A stretch of 6,462 nt of DNA, taken from Desulfobacteraceae bacterium UBA5852. Lineage in GTDB: Bacteria; Desulfobacterota; Desulfobacteria; Desulfobacterales; UBA5852. Positions 6,344 to 6,462 of this stretch are shown here, in pieces. Every line of letters begins with the position of its first letter. Positions within the stretch are counted from its first letter, which is position 1. The stretch covers positions 14,720 through 21,181 of the forward strand of contig DJGG01000149.1 in NCBI GenBank assembly GCA_002432195.1. The letters run 5' to 3'. Below the pieces are notes generated by a model. That model saw only the letters and a program-made list of their open reading frames with translations. It did not search any database and was not told where the DNA came from. A program made the translations under genes and the position numbers.

Positions 6344-6457
6344 CTAGTGTCTTGTCCCGGAAATAAAGCCCTTGATGATTTGTCCCTCTGTAGCGTGGTT
6401 GCGGTGAAAGGCCGGGGGGTTCCCATCCCAGGCCTCGGCGCGCTGTCTGAGCCCCAT
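6344..6457 (-). CDS. Possible 37-residue ORF or 3' end of a gene or mobile element
   Basis: On the minus strand a frame runs from an ATG at 6457 to a TAG at 6344-6346 and would give 37 residues beginning MGLRQRAEAW and ending IIKGFISGTRH. The frame is open to the window edge, so it may be the tail of a longer gene. No ribosome site can be judged because only 5 bases precede it. The DNA at its 3' end (TAGTGTCTTGTCCCGG on the plus strand) looks like the sort of sequence found at insertion-sequence ends, but no partner repeat or transposase is visible. Another frame is also open here, so coding status is uncertain. Confidence 0.2.
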   Translation of the reverse strand: MGLRQRAEAWDGNPPAFHRNHATEGQIIKGFISGTRH

Positions 6458-6462
6458 AGACC

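Noticed and set aside
1..6462. CRISPR array, tRNA or rRNA
   Set aside because: No regularly spaced direct repeats and no tRNA or rRNA signature were seen on either strand by eye.

Overview
The window is GC-rich and holds five confident protein-coding genes, all on the minus strand, in the transcription order E1 alpha, E1 beta, S9 peptidase, metallo-beta-lactamase-fold protein, cell-wall hydrolase. Three products are predicted to be exported: two carry Sec signal peptides and one a lipoprotein signal with a lipobox. This points to a Gram-negative bacterium. Base composition, Shine-Dalgarno use and gene types would fit Desulfobacterota or another proteobacterial-type lineage, but that is a guess; no rRNA, tRNA or phylogenetic marker is present.

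Layout, in the direction of transcription (right to left). (1) 5884-6462 has no confident gene. It contains a 16-bp perfect palindrome of LacI-family operator type, a possible small ORF or mobile-element end at the right edge, and a strongly structured element of about 148 bp with inverted ends just upstream of the first gene. (2) 4921-5883 and 3910-4887 encode the alpha and beta subunits of a thiamine-diphosphate-dependent 2-oxoacid (acetoin/pyruvate-type) dehydrogenase E1, 33 bp apart. (3) 1769-3727 encodes a lipoprotein-type S9 (prolyl oligopeptidase family) serine peptidase, best started at a TTG preceded by GGAGG. (4) 758-1519 encodes an exported MBL-fold hydrolase. It is followed after 21 bp by (5) 56-736, an exported SleB-type cell-wall hydrolase. 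(6) Positions 1-51 hold a second, inverted copy of part of the structured element upstream of the E1 genes.

The two E1 subunits should form a heterotetrameric decarboxylase that needs E2 and E3 partners. Neither partner is in this window, although beta is followed directly by unrelated genes. The S9 peptidase, MBL protein and SleB-like hydrolase all look envelope-located, so the left half may serve peptide and cell-wall turnover; only the last two are spaced like an operon.

The most unusual signal is the repeat. A 51-bp sequence occurs at 1-51 and, inverted, at 5916-5966 (47 of 51 identical). The right copy is part of a 148-bp unit with near-perfect 12-bp terminal inverted repeats, three internal hairpins, and ends containing perfect or near-perfect DnaA-box sequences.
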